DNA from: Candidatus Nitrosocosmicus agrestis | GTDB lineage: Archaea > Thermoproteota > Nitrososphaeria > Nitrososphaerales > Nitrososphaeraceae | Length of the DNA: 61,589 nucleotides | Direction of reading: 5' to 3' | Assembly (NCBI RefSeq): GCF_008389435.1 | Contig: NZ_VUYS01000022.1 | Span: forward strand, 1-61,589 | In this document: one piece after another, positions 37,599 through 46,970 of the stretch | How positions within the stretch are numbered: position 1 is the stretch's first letter | Layout: every line of letters starts with the position of its first letter | Program-made: the position numbers and the translations under genes | Notes under the pieces: model-generated | Databases searched by the model: none | Told to the model about the DNA's origin: nothing | The model's input: the letters and a program-made list of their open reading frames with translations, nothing else

Positions 37599-38249
37599 TT
37601 AGCCTTCTAACAAAACTTGACCATTGTTTAAGATATCGTCTTTCAAATTAATAGAAGGTCTTTTAGAAATAACAGATACTGGAACCTCAGGCAGTTTCTC
37701 TTTTGCTTCATCTTCCAGACTATTTTGAACATCACTTAGTATGGCCAAGGCATCTTTATCGACAACAGATCCAACCTTGCCAGCATCAGCATCAATATTA
37801 GAATTGATTAATACATCCCCTGTCAAAGAATGGATTTCAGTCAGGACGTTGGTTGCTGAGGGCACAGCCTTTGAGAGATCCTTTTGTATATCTTGTAACA
37901 TTTCAACTGTAGGGTTAATAGTATCCATAATTGCTGAAAATTCGTTTATAGTGGTAAATCTAATTGCAACTACTTCTAATGCTAAACTTGCATTTTGAGT
38001 GTTCTTTCTAAGACGCCTCATAGCTGATAACTCGTTTGCTATAATATTGGCTCGAGCATTATTTCCCGTTTTTATATTTTGGGTTATTTTAGAGGTAAAA
38101 CTAGCATCAATGTTTGAAAATTTTTTGTCTATCATCCTAAGTTGTGAAATTTGTGTATTTATCACTGATACAGCACTATTCACGTCATAATACAATTGGC
38201 CACTTTTTTCCATCTCATGATTTGTATTCATAACATTTGTTAAAAACAA
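37599..38249 (-). CDS. CdvB-family (ESCRT-III/Snf7-like) protein
   Basis: A 216-residue helical protein of the archaeal cell-division ESCRT-III family. The long helices include ISQLRMIDKKFSNIDASFTS and NELSAMRRLRKNTQNASLAL, and the signature FTTINEFSAIMDTINPTVEM lies in the core. It lacks the C-terminal winged helix of main CdvB, so it is one of the paralogs. A short segment PEVPVSVISKRPSINLKDD in the tail may be a binding motif. The first Met codons (1, 7, 12) leave the start uncertain. Its likely role is membrane remodelling or division at the cell midline. Confidence 0.85.
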   Translation of the reverse strand: MFLTNVMNTNHEMEKSGQLYYDVNSAVSVINTQISQLRMIDKKFSNIDASFTSKITQNIKTGNNARANIIANELSAMRRLRKNTQNASLALEVVAIRFTTINEFSAIMDTINPTVEMLQDIQKDLSKAVPSATNVLTEIHSLTGDVLINSNIDADAGKVGSVVDKDALAILSDVQNSLEDEAKEKLPEVPVSVISKRPSINLKDDILNNGQVLLEG

Positions 38250-38308
38250 ATGTTAAACTCTATAAACAAAAAGGAAGATTAATTTTAGCTTGCTAGTAAA
38301 TCAAGTTA

Positions 38309-38701
38309 TTAGTCCTTTTGTAGGATTAGTCCATGGTTATCGTGAAAATCAACCACTTTAATTTTGGTCCCAATAGGCAAGTCTGAAGGGGAGGATATAT
38401 CGGGCAGAAATCCAGAAACGTTAACATCGCAATCATCTAGTTTAAAAATTACCCATGCATATGAATTTGCATCTTCAAATCCCTCAGGGACAACTGATTG
38501 AATTGTGTAAGTAACTACTTTTCCCTTTCCTTTATACGGCATTTGTTTAAAAGTCTTGGCAAAGCATTTATCGCAGTAATAAACAGTTTCCAGCACGATA
38601 TTATTGCATTTGGTGCATTGATTAAGTAGTATTTCGCCATTCTTTGCATATTTTATAAAGAGTTCACGAGGACTCAGACTTTTTGACTTTGACTCGCCCA
38701 A
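38309..38701 (-). CDS. Zn-ribbon OB-fold acyl-CoA-binding protein (DUF35)
   Basis: A 130-residue protein with an N-terminal zinc ribbon (LNQCTKCNN and YYCDKCFAKT) and an OB fold (KGKGKVVTYTIQSV to ISSPSDLPIGTKIKVVDFHD). In archaea DUF35 proteins bridge acetoacetyl-CoA thiolase and HMG-CoA synthase, channelling the acyl-CoA. It follows the thiolase gene by 18 bases on the same strand, exactly that arrangement, although the third partner, HMG-CoA synthase, is not in this window. Confidence 0.92.
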   Translation of the reverse strand: MGESKSKSLSPRELFIKYAKNGEILLNQCTKCNNIVLETVYYCDKCFAKTFKQMPYKGKGKVVTYTIQSVVPEGFEDANSYAWVIFKLDDCDVNVSGFLPDISSPSDLPIGTKIKVVDFHDNHGLILQKD

Positions 38702-38719
38702 TTAAATATCACACACAAA

Positions 38720-39880
38720 TTATTTAATTTTCTTAAAAATATGAACTGCTGCGCTTGCTCCAGTTGCACCAAAATTGTGAGTCATGGCTATCTCGGCATC
38801 TTTAACAGTTCTCTCTCCAGCTCTATTAGTAAGCTGTTCAAAAACTTCAACAACTTGACCAACCCCAGTTGCTCCAATAGGATGTCCTTTCGATTTTAAT
38901 CCACCAGACGGATTAACTGAAATCTCTCCGTTTAATCTAGTTCGTCCTTCCCTCACCGCCTGAGCAGCTGATCCTTTAGGAAAAAAGCCCAGGTCTTCTA
39001 TATCGATTAATTCAGCTATAGTAAAACAATCATGAACTTCTACAAAATCGATATCTTTTGGAGTCAAGTTGGCCATTTTATACGCCTGTCTTGAAGCTTC
39101 TACGGTACTTGGAATTGTAGTAATATCCTTTCTAGACTGTACGGAAGCAGGAGAAGCGCCTCTTCCTGAGCCAATTACTTCTATGTATGGATTACCACTC
39201 TTTTTTGCGAACTCCTCGTTACACAATATTACAGCAGATGCCCCATCCGAAAAAGGACAGCAATCATATAGTTTTAGCGGTGACGCTACAACGGGGGACT
39301 TTAATACATCTTCAACAGTTATCTTCTTCTTAACGTGTGCCTTTGGATTCAATAACCCATTTTCATGGTTTTTGACAGCAACTCTAGCCAAGTCTTCCTC
39401 TGTGGCATCATACGTTGCAAGATATGCACGAGCCATTGAGCCAAACAAACCAGGAAATGAAGCGCCATTACCACCTTCATAAAAGAAATCAGAACAATAA
39501 GAAAAAAGGGTAGTACTTTCAACAGTACTAGTATGAGTAACTTTTTCAACCCCCAAGGCTAAAACACAATCATAGAATCCTGCAGATACATTTGCAAATG
39601 CTTCTCTAAACATTACAGAGCCTGATCCGCATGCCGATTCGATAGTTAATCCTGGAACGTCTGGGATCCCAAGGTTGCTCATTATTACGGGAGCCATATG
39701 TACCTGTTTGTCTGCTACACCAAAAACGTTTGAAATATACCCGGCCTTTACATCTTTTGGAGTTATGCCTGCCGAATCGATGGCGTCTCTCGAAGCATTC
39801 AAAGCTATTTCAATGATACTCTCATTTAGTTTACCATATTTTGTGCTTCCAGCGCCAAGAACATAGACCTTTTCACCCAT
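38720..39880 (-). CDS. thiolase (acetyl-CoA C-acetyltransferase, archaeal type)
   Basis: A thiolase-fold enzyme of 386 aa from the ATG at 39880 (MGEKVYVLGAG); the frame extends to 39931 but the added residues are hydrophobic and a TATA-like element lies there. The nucleophile Cys is in ESACGSGSVMF, and NPSGGLKSKGHPIGATG carries the active-site His. The C-terminal motif is THNFGATGAS, as in archaeal thiolases, not the bacterial CxG form. Possible roles are mevalonate synthesis or acetoacetyl-CoA cleavage in the hydroxybutyrate part of the carbon cycle. Genes with DUF35 form one unit. Confidence 0.92.
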   Translation of the reverse strand: MGEKVYVLGAGSTKYGKLNESIIEIALNASRDAIDSAGITPKDVKAGYISNVFGVADKQVHMAPVIMSNLGIPDVPGLTIESACGSGSVMFREAFANVSAGFYDCVLALGVEKVTHTSTVESTTLFSYCSDFFYEGGNGASFPGLFGSMARAYLATYDATEEDLARVAVKNHENGLLNPKAHVKKKITVEDVLKSPVVASPLKLYDCCPFSDGASAVILCNEEFAKKSGNPYIEVIGSGRGASPASVQSRKDITTIPSTVEASRQAYKMANLTPKDIDFVEVHDCFTIAELIDIEDLGFFPKGSAAQAVREGRTRLNGEISVNPSGGLKSKGHPIGATGVGQVVEVFEQLTNRAGERTVKDAEIAMTHNFGATGASAAVHIFKKIK

Positions 39881-40165
39881 ATATATTATAGAAAAAGGCT
39901 TTAGCATAATAAAAATGTAAAGTGCTTCCATAAAACAACAATCTACAGTTCTAGATTAGTAGCTTTAAATGCATTAAAATACTGCAATAAGTATTATGTA
40001 TTCATTGCAGTATTTTATCACCAGAAATCTTGCAAAAATTGATTACAAGTTTTCAATATTTCCGGTATAGACAATACACACATATCAGAACAAGGCCATT
40101 TTTCTCGTTCTTGCCAATATTTGTACTTATCCAATAGTATCAAACCTAAATGTAGTAATTAGAGA

Positions 40166-41023
40166 TTATGTTAGCTTATACAAGTCTTTACGTCTATTTT
40201 TAAGCAAAGGCAGATTATTTCTGGTGGAATCTATCCTATCTAAATCCAAGTCAACGATCTCAAATCCTTCTTTATTGCCCATATCCACAACTACCACACC
40301 AAATGGGTCTACTATCAAGCTTCTACCACAAAAAATATTTCCAATTTGGTTTGGTGCGATCAAATAAACACCGTTTTCTATTGCTCTTGCTTTACACATT
40401 ATTAACCAATGATCTTCTTTCATAGTGCCTTGAACCCAACCAGATGGAGCAATAAGGGAAATAGAGCCTCTAAGTGTAAGTATTCTAGATAATTCTGGAA
40501 ATCTCAAATCATAGCACACCAAAGCCCCAATCTTGCCCAAAGGTGAGGAAACAGGAGCAAATAACTTATTTCCTGCCATCAACTTGTTGGATTCTCTGAA
40601 TCCTAACGCATCATAAAGATGCAGTTTTCTATAAGACGAAATCAATTTACCTTGATTATTTATTAATACTACGGTATCGAAGACACGAAATGAATCTTTA
40701 ACAGACTCTCTTTTCTTTTTTACAACTCTTGAACTGATAATATCTTTTTGATTTGCGCGTTCATAAATTGAGGCAACAACAAAAATATTATTATCTTTTG
40801 CACTCTTTTTTAGTTCGGAAACAAAATTTCCATCTATAGATTCAGAAATTGAAAATAATTCTTCACCGGTTTGGGACGAAGGAGAAAAAGCCATTTGAAA
40901 TTCAGGAAAGCATATGATCTTGGCAGAATTTTTTGCAGATTGATTAATTTGTTCAAGAGAGTATTGCAAATTTTTCTCTTTATCTTGAGAAGACATCATT
41001 TGTACTATCGAAACCTTAACCAT
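40166..41023 (-). CDS. carbon-nitrogen hydrolase (nitrilase superfamily)
   Basis: A 285-residue hydrolase from the ATG at 41023 (MVKVSIVQM); an earlier ATG at 41065 adds a poorly conserved leader. The Glu-Lys-Cys triad is visible: FPEFQM (Glu), SSYRKLHLYDA (Lys) and ALVCYDLRFPELSR (Cys). The YDLRFPE and HWLIMCKARAIENGVYL segments are closest to the Nit1/Nit2 omega-amidase and deaminated-glutathione amidase branch. It probably repairs or degrades small amides. An insert (VVKKKRESVKDSF, about residue 100) is unusual for the family. Confidence 0.9.
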   Translation of the reverse strand: MVKVSIVQMMSSQDKEKNLQYSLEQINQSAKNSAKIICFPEFQMAFSPSSQTGEELFSISESIDGNFVSELKKSAKDNNIFVVASIYERANQKDIISSRVVKKKRESVKDSFRVFDTVVLINNQGKLISSYRKLHLYDALGFRESNKLMAGNKLFAPVSSPLGKIGALVCYDLRFPELSRILTLRGSISLIAPSGWVQGTMKEDHWLIMCKARAIENGVYLIAPNQIGNIFCGRSLIVDPFGVVVVDMGNKEGFEIVDLDLDRIDSTRNNLPLLKNRRKDLYKLT

Positions 41024-41274
41024 AATTATTGATGATAAAATCAAGCAAATATTAAATTTAATCACAAGGTTTAAGTTTCATGGAATTAAAAATCATGCAA
41101 ATCAAACAGATTAAAGACAAAATAAAAACATATCAATAAAAATTGCTACCTTATTTCTTCATAGAATATCATGTAAAAAGAATAAGAAAAACATGTGCTA
41201 TAGTATGGGTGACCAATTGGAGTAAGTTTATTCTGTGGGATAATGTTTAATTATTTTTAAATAAGATTCATCGT

Positions 41275-41538
41275 ATGAATGACTTAGAAAGTGAAATTGA
41301 AAGCCTGAAATATTGGAAAAGAGTAGATAATAAATTACAAAGAGGTCTAAAATTTAAGGACTTTGTGGAAGCTTTTGGATTTGTTGCAAAGGTAGCTTTG
41401 ATTTCTGAAAAAATGAATCATCATCCGGACCTACGGATAGTATATAATAATGTAGATATCGAGTTAACAACACATGATATCAATGGTATCAGCAAGAATG
41501 ATATAACTTTAGCAAGAAAAATAGATGAACTAATGTAA
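41275..41538 (+). CDS. pterin-4a-carbinolamine dehydratase
   Basis: An 87-residue protein. The catalytic motif EKMNHHPDLRIVYNNVDIEL, followed by TTHDINGISKNDI, holds the conserved His-His-Pro and later His and Asp of the PCD/DCoH family. It dehydrates pterin carbinolamine produced by aromatic amino acid hydroxylases. No such hydroxylase gene is nearby, which is common in archaea and leaves the substrate open. Short leader with AT-rich promoter upstream. Confidence 0.93.
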   Translation: MNDLESEIESLKYWKRVDNKLQRGLKFKDFVEAFGFVAKVALISEKMNHHPDLRIVYNNVDIELTTHDINGISKNDITLARKIDELM

Positions 41539-41625
41539 TTTAATGATTTTCTCTGATCAATCCAACAATAATTAATATAGAAAAAGAATGTAAATATATA
41601 GTCCGGGCTACAAGAAAATAAAGTA

Positions 41626-42186
41626 ATGAGCGCGAGTCAGGTCTCAAAGGAAATCTTAAGGCATGAGCCTCGAATAAATTTTGTTAGCATAACAAAAGAT
41701 GGTAGTCAAGATACAAGCATCAGTCAACATAATAAGATTGATGAAAATGAAATAAAATTAAGTATTAACCAAACGCCTCATTTAATAGAAGCCGGTAAAA
41801 GATTTACTGATTTAGGAACTCTAGAATCAGTGGTATTTAATTACGAACAATTAAAGGTAGTGAACTTACCGTTAGCCTCGGAATTAATCATATGCGGAGC
41901 CAGTAAAGATCTCAATACTGATGAAATTAAGGCAATTGTTTCCGATCATGTGTCAGGATATGATTTCATAAAGAAAGTAAAGTATGAAGACAAAAAACAC
42001 GAAACTAGAAGTGAATTACATGAAAAAGGCAATATTGAGGATCAGACTGTAAAGAATCCATATGAAAATCCGATTCAGACTTATGTTCTTACCATGATAG
42101 AATTTTGGAAAGAATTTTCGATTAATTCTATAAAGATGAACGAAAAATTTGTAAAAGAATTTTGGAAGACTTTCAAGGATATATAA
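41626..42186 (+). CDS. hypothetical protein, thaumarchaeal type
   Basis: A 186-residue soluble protein. The N-terminal 115 residues (INFVSITKDGSQD; ESVVFNYEQLKVVNLPLASE; LIICGASKDLNTDEIKAIVS) have a mixed beta/alpha pattern loosely like the roadblock-type proteins elsewhere in the window. The C-terminus is helical and charged (TMIEFWKEFSINSIKMNEKF). I do not recognise it. It lies between the pterin dehydratase and a convergent nuclease gene. Confidence 0.55.
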   Translation: MSASQVSKEILRHEPRINFVSITKDGSQDTSISQHNKIDENEIKLSINQTPHLIEAGKRFTDLGTLESVVFNYEQLKVVNLPLASELIICGASKDLNTDEIKAIVSDHVSGYDFIKKVKYEDKKHETRSELHEKGNIEDQTVKNPYENPIQTYVLTMIEFWKEFSINSIKMNEKFVKEFWKTFKDI

Positions 42187-42208
42187 AAGATCCTTTAAAA
42201 TATTGATT

Positions 42209-42604
42209 TCAATTATTTGGCAAGTTGTTAAATGTCAGGGTTTTAGTTTGTATGGGATTAATACTAGTCCATTCGGGTAAAAGAAAGAAATTAAGTAAAT
42301 AATTACCAAACACAATAGTATTGGCATTAGTATTGCAATCTAAATTTGGGTGAACTAGTGTTAATATAGGATAGCTATTACGAATGCCATTAGACATTTG
42401 TAGAAGATCATGAATTTCCCCTCCACGAATTCGAGGAATTTTTGTGCTTGATTTAACTTGAATTAATAAAAGTAAATCATACCGTTTTGCAACTATATCA
42501 GCAGGTCCTCTACTTCCTTTTGAAAAAAAAACTAACCAATCATTATTGGAAAGAAATAGTCCGGTAATATACTCTGCTTCCCGTCCAAATCTACTGCACG
42601 ACAA
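42209..42604 (-). CDS. Hjc-like PD-(D/E)XK nuclease
   Basis: A 131-residue nuclease-fold protein. The N-terminal Glu in FGREAEYI, the KGSRGPADIVAK segment (Asp of the active site) and LLIQVKSSTKI (Q-x-K in place of E-x-K) follow the layout of archaeal Holliday junction resolvase Hjc. The Gln in place of the second acidic residue is a known family variation, but might reduce activity. The C-terminus (about 85-131) has no clear counterpart in Hjc. Divergent from nadM. Confidence 0.78.
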   Translation of the reverse strand: MSCSRFGREAEYITGLFLSNNDWLVFFSKGSRGPADIVAKRYDLLLLIQVKSSTKIPRIRGGEIHDLLQMSNGIRNSYPILTLVHPNLDCNTNANTIVFGNYLLNFFLLPEWTSINPIQTKTLTFNNLPNN

Positions 42605-42710
42605 AACTAGAATTATTTAGTAAAATAATATATAATAACTTTTTATATACAAATAGAAAAGAGAATCAATTTTAGATATATTTTTAATCGAATAAAATCT
42701 AAAAAAAGTA

Positions 42711-43238
42711 TTGGAGAGAGGTTTGTACATTGGCAGATTCCAACCACTACACATAGGACATTTTCATTCTCTCAAATGGTGCTGTGAGAGGACAGATGAG
42801 TTAATTGTAGCTGTTGGAAGTTCGGACAAGAGTTTTGAGTACAGAAATCCCTTTACGGCCGGAGAGAGAATTGAAATGATTAGAAAAGCCATAGTGGAAG
42901 AGGATCCGGAAAATTTGAATAAAATTATTGTGATACCTGTACCAGATACAGGAACACATGCACTTTGGACTCGCCATGTGGATTTATTAGTTCCTAGTTA
43001 TGATATGGTATTCACTAATGATCCATTTACTTATATGTTATATGACCAGAGAGGAATGAAAATATTTAGGCCAGAAATGATAAATAGAGAAAATATGTCG
43101 GCCACTGAAGTAAGGCAACGAATAGCAAAGGATCACGATTGGCAAGAGCTTTTATTAAATTCAACTATAAATTTGATTGATTCTTTCAAAGGTGTAGATA
43201 GGATAAAGAAACTATATGAAATGGTCGGAAACAAATGA
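42711..43238 (+). CDS. nadM: nicotinamide-nucleotide adenylyltransferase
   Basis: Makes NAD+ from NMN and ATP. The nucleotidyltransferase motif GRFQPLHIGH (residues 8-17) and the ISSTxxR-like NMSATEVRQRI are intact, with VAVGSSDKSF and YRNPFTAGERIEMI typical of archaeal NadM. Length 175 aa fits. The start is TTG (MERGLYIGRFQ), since no ATG precedes the motif in frame and the spacing to the motif matches the family. Confidence 0.95.
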   Translation: MERGLYIGRFQPLHIGHFHSLKWCCERTDELIVAVGSSDKSFEYRNPFTAGERIEMIRKAIVEEDPENLNKIIVIPVPDTGTHALWTRHVDLLVPSYDMVFTNDPFTYMLYDQRGMKIFRPEMINRENMSATEVRQRIAKDHDWQELLLNSTINLIDSFKGVDRIKKLYEMVGNK

Positions 43239-43313
43239 TGTACTGGAAGATAGTAAAATAACAAAAAATACTACTGCATGTACGTGATTAAACCCATCAG
43301 ATGAATAATTAAT

Positions 43314-44384
43314 ATGTTATCAATAGATGGATCAATAGGAGAAGGTGGGGGCCAAATCCTCAGAAGTTCCACCACGATCTCCGCATTGACAGGAATACCG
43401 ATTGAAGTATCCAATATCCGAGCTAATAGGAAGGATTCTGGATTAAAACAACAACATGTTAAAACTATCCAATTACTTTCTGAAATATTTAATATATGCA
43501 CAGAGAATGTGAAACTGGGCGCACAATGGATTAAATTCAATTCCACCATGAAAGAAAAACCGGATACTGAAAGTAAATTTCAGAATAACACATTGACAAT
43601 GGATATAGGAACAGCTGGAAGCATACCACTATTGATACAATCAATAATTCCGGCCATAGCCATTTCAAAAAGAGATCTAAAGATACGATTAACTGGGGGT
43701 ACAGACGTAAAACATAGCCCTACTATTGATTATGTCCGTTATGTACTAAGAGACGCATTCTTAAGGATCGGGATTGTATTTGATTTAGATGTACAAAAAA
43801 GAGGATATTATCCTAAAGGTCAAGGAATTGTAGATGTTGAAATAAAAAAAGTATCAGAAGATCTTCACTCTATAGATTTTTGCAATTTCAAAGAGACTGA
43901 GCCAAGCATTATAAGCACCGCTAGCAATTTGCCAAGACATGTCCCGGAAAGACAGATAGAATACGCAATTACAACATTAGAGAAAAAAGGAATAAAACAC
44001 TTTAAACATAAATCAGGGTTGGAGAATTCAAGTAGCCCGGGATCATCGATATTAATTTATAGCAGCTCGGAATCCGGTATTTATCTGGGATCTGACTCGA
44101 TAGGCGAGAAAGGCATAAAGGCAGAAACAATAGGATACAATGCGGCAGCAAGATTCATTTCAAATTATGAATCCCGTGCCTGTATTGATCCGAATTTAGC
44201 CGATATGTTGGTTCTACCATTGAGTTTTGTTAAAGGAACATCTCGATTCAAAGTGTCAGAAGTTACCCGACATCTAGTTACTAATCTTGATTTGATAAAA
44301 GTAATTATAGATATTTCATATAAAATAGAAAAAATTGCTGAAAAGGAGTATATCGTTACTGTTACAGGTAATCCAATTATTTAA
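43314..44384 (+). CDS. rtcA: RNA 3'-terminal phosphate cyclase
   Basis: Turns an RNA 3'-phosphate into a 2',3'-cyclic phosphate using ATP. The start motif LSIDGSIGEGGGQILRSS, IRANRKDSGLKQQHV and the AMP-binding His in VTRHLVTNLDL (about residue 320) are present. A full-length 356-aa protein. It is convergent with herA, sharing eight bases at the 3' ends, and lies just downstream of nadM on the same strand. Confidence 0.95.
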   Translation: MLSIDGSIGEGGGQILRSSTTISALTGIPIEVSNIRANRKDSGLKQQHVKTIQLLSEIFNICTENVKLGAQWIKFNSTMKEKPDTESKFQNNTLTMDIGTAGSIPLLIQSIIPAIAISKRDLKIRLTGGTDVKHSPTIDYVRYVLRDAFLRIGIVFDLDVQKRGYYPKGQGIVDVEIKKVSEDLHSIDFCNFKETEPSIISTASNLPRHVPERQIEYAITTLEKKGIKHFKHKSGLENSSSPGSSILIYSSSESGIYLGSDSIGEKGIKAETIGYNAAARFISNYESRACIDPNLADMLVLPLSFVKGTSRFKVSEVTRHLVTNLDLIKVIIDISYKIEKIAEKEYIVTVTGNPII

Positions 44385-45837
44385 AAAATTTTTTTGTTTC
44401 GCCCAGTGTCATCATATCAACCGAATTCACTTTTACAACCATGGGTAGATTTGAAACGGCTTTACCTATAGCCAAGCAGTTGCGATGGGATAGGGTCTTG
44501 ACTAATGATTTGATGGTCGAGCTATCCAGTAGAGATACTTTAGATATTTTCTCCAAGTCTGCATCATTTGTAAAATTAAATAAAAAAATATTATCGACTT
44601 GTCTGTAGATAGTGTCATTGATCGCATCAGGTTGATTTGTAATAAATGTCGAATATATACCAAAATGCCGCATTCGCGTTATGAGATCCTCCCAGTATGT
44701 ATCTCGAATATATAATTGGGCTTCTTCGGCGAAAATGAAAACAGGCGGGATGACTGAGCCTTCCAACAATTCAATAAGCTTATTCATTACCAACTCTACG
44801 ATCATCCGTCTTACTACCGGAGAGATTCGACTCATATTGATGATTAGTGCTGCGCCTTTAGGATTGCCTTTGATAATATCCTCAAATCTAAACCCCTTCT
44901 CATTAACCGAATTTGTTGTGGAAAATAATCTGGATGAATTAATAATATGAAATCTAGATAATAAGGCATCCCTAACCAATTCGTTTATTGTCCAGGAACC
45001 AAAAGCTTTTCCCAATTCAGGAATACATAACACTTTTTTATTTTCTAGAGAATCCCAAATCCTAAAAAACTCTCTAAGGGATGCGGAGGGCATATCCAGA
45101 GCATTTCTTAACATATTTGATATTGATGGTTTACCAAAATATGTCAAATTGAATTTTAACTCTTTTCCCGGGTTTAACAAGAACAACTTTTTGCTGATAA
45201 ATGAAGGTTTACCATCTAGATTGCAAGATAAACCGCTGTATTCATTATTTAGGTCGAAAATTATTACATATGCACCATATTGAACCAAAGACTTCATTAA
45301 TATTTTTGAAAGATGAGACTTGCCTGTTTCTTTTTTGCCTGTTATGATGTTCAGCTTCCCATCTAAATCCTCGGCAAAAATCTCAAACTCCTCATTATTA
45401 GCGCCACATTTTCCTAGTGAAATTGGATATTTCATACTTTTATTTAAAAGGGAATTTATTTCTTTTAGACCGATCTTTACAATATTTGAATTTACCCGGG
45501 ATGGGACCCAATCAACGTCTGTTGATAGCTGGTTCATCTCATTAATAGATCCTCTGATCTTTGTTTTAAAGATCCTAACATCCCTTATTATCTGAGAAAG
45601 ATTGTTGATTTCCAAAGGATCGAAAATATTCTCGGAGCTGAATTTTGAAATGACTTCGTCTTTTATTATTTCATCTATTAAGGTGGACGATGAAAAATAT
45701 TCTTCATCGTAAAATTGCACTAGTAATTTCTTGTTTGCAATTATGTCTTCAATAATAAAATAATCACCCTTGTTAGCAAAATCATTAGTTACAGCTAGTA
45801 GAAGGATTTCATCTCCGTTCTTTGAGAGGATTTTCAT
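44377..45837 (-). CDS. herA: HerA DNA translocase/helicase
   Basis: A hexameric ATPase that pumps DNA to the NurA nuclease during end resection. Walker A is GKKETGKS (167-174). Walker B is VFIFAEEAQLYI, with the HerA-typical catalytic Glu pair, and RMRHFGIYSTFITNQPD follows as a sensor. The N-terminal 120 residues form the beta-barrel-like HAS domain, more divergent here. The 486 aa are close to other archaeal HerA proteins. Its ATG overlaps the nurA stop by four bases, so the two are translationally coupled. Confidence 0.93.
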   Translation of the reverse strand: MKILSKNGDEILLLAVTNDFANKGDYFIIEDIIANKKLLVQFYDEEYFSSSTLIDEIIKDEVISKFSSENIFDPLEINNLSQIIRDVRIFKTKIRGSINEMNQLSTDVDWVPSRVNSNIVKIGLKEINSLLNKSMKYPISLGKCGANNEEFEIFAEDLDGKLNIITGKKETGKSHLSKILMKSLVQYGAYVIIFDLNNEYSGLSCNLDGKPSFISKKLFLLNPGKELKFNLTYFGKPSISNMLRNALDMPSASLREFFRIWDSLENKKVLCIPELGKAFGSWTINELVRDALLSRFHIINSSRLFSTTNSVNEKGFRFEDIIKGNPKGAALIINMSRISPVVRRMIVELVMNKLIELLEGSVIPPVFIFAEEAQLYIRDTYWEDLITRMRHFGIYSTFITNQPDAINDTIYRQVDNIFLFNFTNDADLEKISKVSLLDSSTIKSLVKTLSHRNCLAIGKAVSNLPMVVKVNSVDMMTLGETKKFFK

Positions 45838-46871
45838 CTCCAGGCGGTTCCTAGCACAGAGGCTCTTGCATTTTCATGAGCGATTTCTTTGACACAGTAA
45901 TTTGATTTGATAAAACTCTTAATACTGGCCAATTCAGTATTAGAAAAAATTGAAACATGATGTGAAAGATAGAGCGAACTAGGATAGCCCTTACTTATTA
46001 GCTCATTGTAGAGTAACGTTCCTAAAGTATTATTTAGATCGTTATCGAATGAAACTACATCTGCCCTTAAAATATTAGAATATTCATTACTGGATAACTT
46101 GACTAAAAGATGTTCACCATGAGATTTTGAAATTAAACTTCTAATAATTGAATTGATTTCCACATAAGAAGAGATACTTGATTTAATGAGAGGATATGAC
46201 ATGTATTTTAGTATCTTAATTTTAGAGCTTTTACTAATACCTACTATGGAGTTTCTGTTAAGAACTGAATTTTCAATTATTTTAGAAATGTTGTAGAAAT
46301 CATTTTCAAATACAGACGATTTTAATGATCCATCAACTAATATAATTGATCCTGAAACTAGTTTTGTTATCCAGTATTGGATATATCTTTCGATATTAAC
46401 TCGTAGAAATTTTTTTGCATAGTCATCGTTAAAAAGGATTAATTTAGAAATATTGTGATCAAAACGCAAGTTACTAAGGACTTCTTCATTTATATAAAAC
46501 AATAATGGACCAATTTTCAAATGTGCAATAGGTTTTCCTTTAAATGATATGCAAATAGCCCCCTTTACGGCGTACAATCCTCCATCTTCAACTTCTGCGA
46601 TTTTAATGCAACTTGAATCAATTCCAAAAATTAGTTTTTCGACACCTATTGGTTCAATTCTGTGGAATTTAACATTGGTATACTTTTCTGAGTGGAGCCC
46701 CCAGTTCTGGATCGGGATACTTTCCTCATCATCAATGAAAACTAATTTCTTATTTTCAATTAAATTTTTATAATCTTTGCAAAAATACGAATTGCTGAAG
46801 CTATTGATCAACGACTTTTTCATAGATTCAATATTTGATTCTAGATCATGAAGATTTAATTGATTATTCAT
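45834..46871 (-). CDS. nurA: NurA 5'-3' nuclease
   Basis: DNA end-processing nuclease working with HerA. The RNase-H-like fold shows its manganese-binding Asp residues in IFGIDSSCIKI (about 82-92 from the chosen start) and IILVDGSLKSS. The start is taken as 46871 (MNNQLNLHDL) since the earlier ATG at 46892 lies inside the tandem-repeat operator. The gene is first in nurA-herA; its start codon overlaps an operator-like palindrome, so repressor binding would block initiation. Confidence 0.9.
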   Translation of the reverse strand: MNNQLNLHDLESNIESMKKSLINSFSNSYFCKDYKNLIENKKLVFIDDEESIPIQNWGLHSEKYTNVKFHRIEPIGVEKLIFGIDSSCIKIAEVEDGGLYAVKGAICISFKGKPIAHLKIGPLLFYINEEVLSNLRFDHNISKLILFNDDYAKKFLRVNIERYIQYWITKLVSGSIILVDGSLKSSVFENDFYNISKIIENSVLNRNSIVGISKSSKIKILKYMSYPLIKSSISSYVEINSIIRSLISKSHGEHLLVKLSSNEYSNILRADVVSFDNDLNNTLGTLLYNELISKGYPSSLYLSHHVSIFSNTELASIKSFIKSNYCVKEIAHENARASVLGTAWR

Positions 46872-46934
46872 GTTGTTCAACAACAATTGCATCCTAATAA
46901 ATGTTGTTCATGTTGTGCATGTTGTCCAACAACA
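46871..46934. promoter_or_regulatory. operator cluster: two TGTTGTYCAACAACA palindromes and tandem 9-mers
   Basis: TGTTGTTCAACAACA (46871-46885) and TGTTGTCCAACAACA (46920-46934) are 15-base inverted repeats. Between them lie TGTTGTTCA (46902-46910) and TGTTGTGCA (46911-46919), and the second palindrome starts with TGTTGTCCA, giving three tandem TGTTGTNCA units. They fill the space between the divergent nurA and wHTH starts. This density suits cooperative binding of a dimeric regulator. Confidence 0.75.
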
Positions 46935-46970
46935 CGTTTATCAAGTAGTATGTGCATATTTAATATTGGT

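Noticed and set aside
46860-46970. N-terminal extension of the winged-helix protein with a Cys-rich stretch (CCSCCACC)
   Set aside because: The cysteines are a by-product of translating the TGTTGTNCA repeats; the later ATG codons with a TATA-like element fit better.
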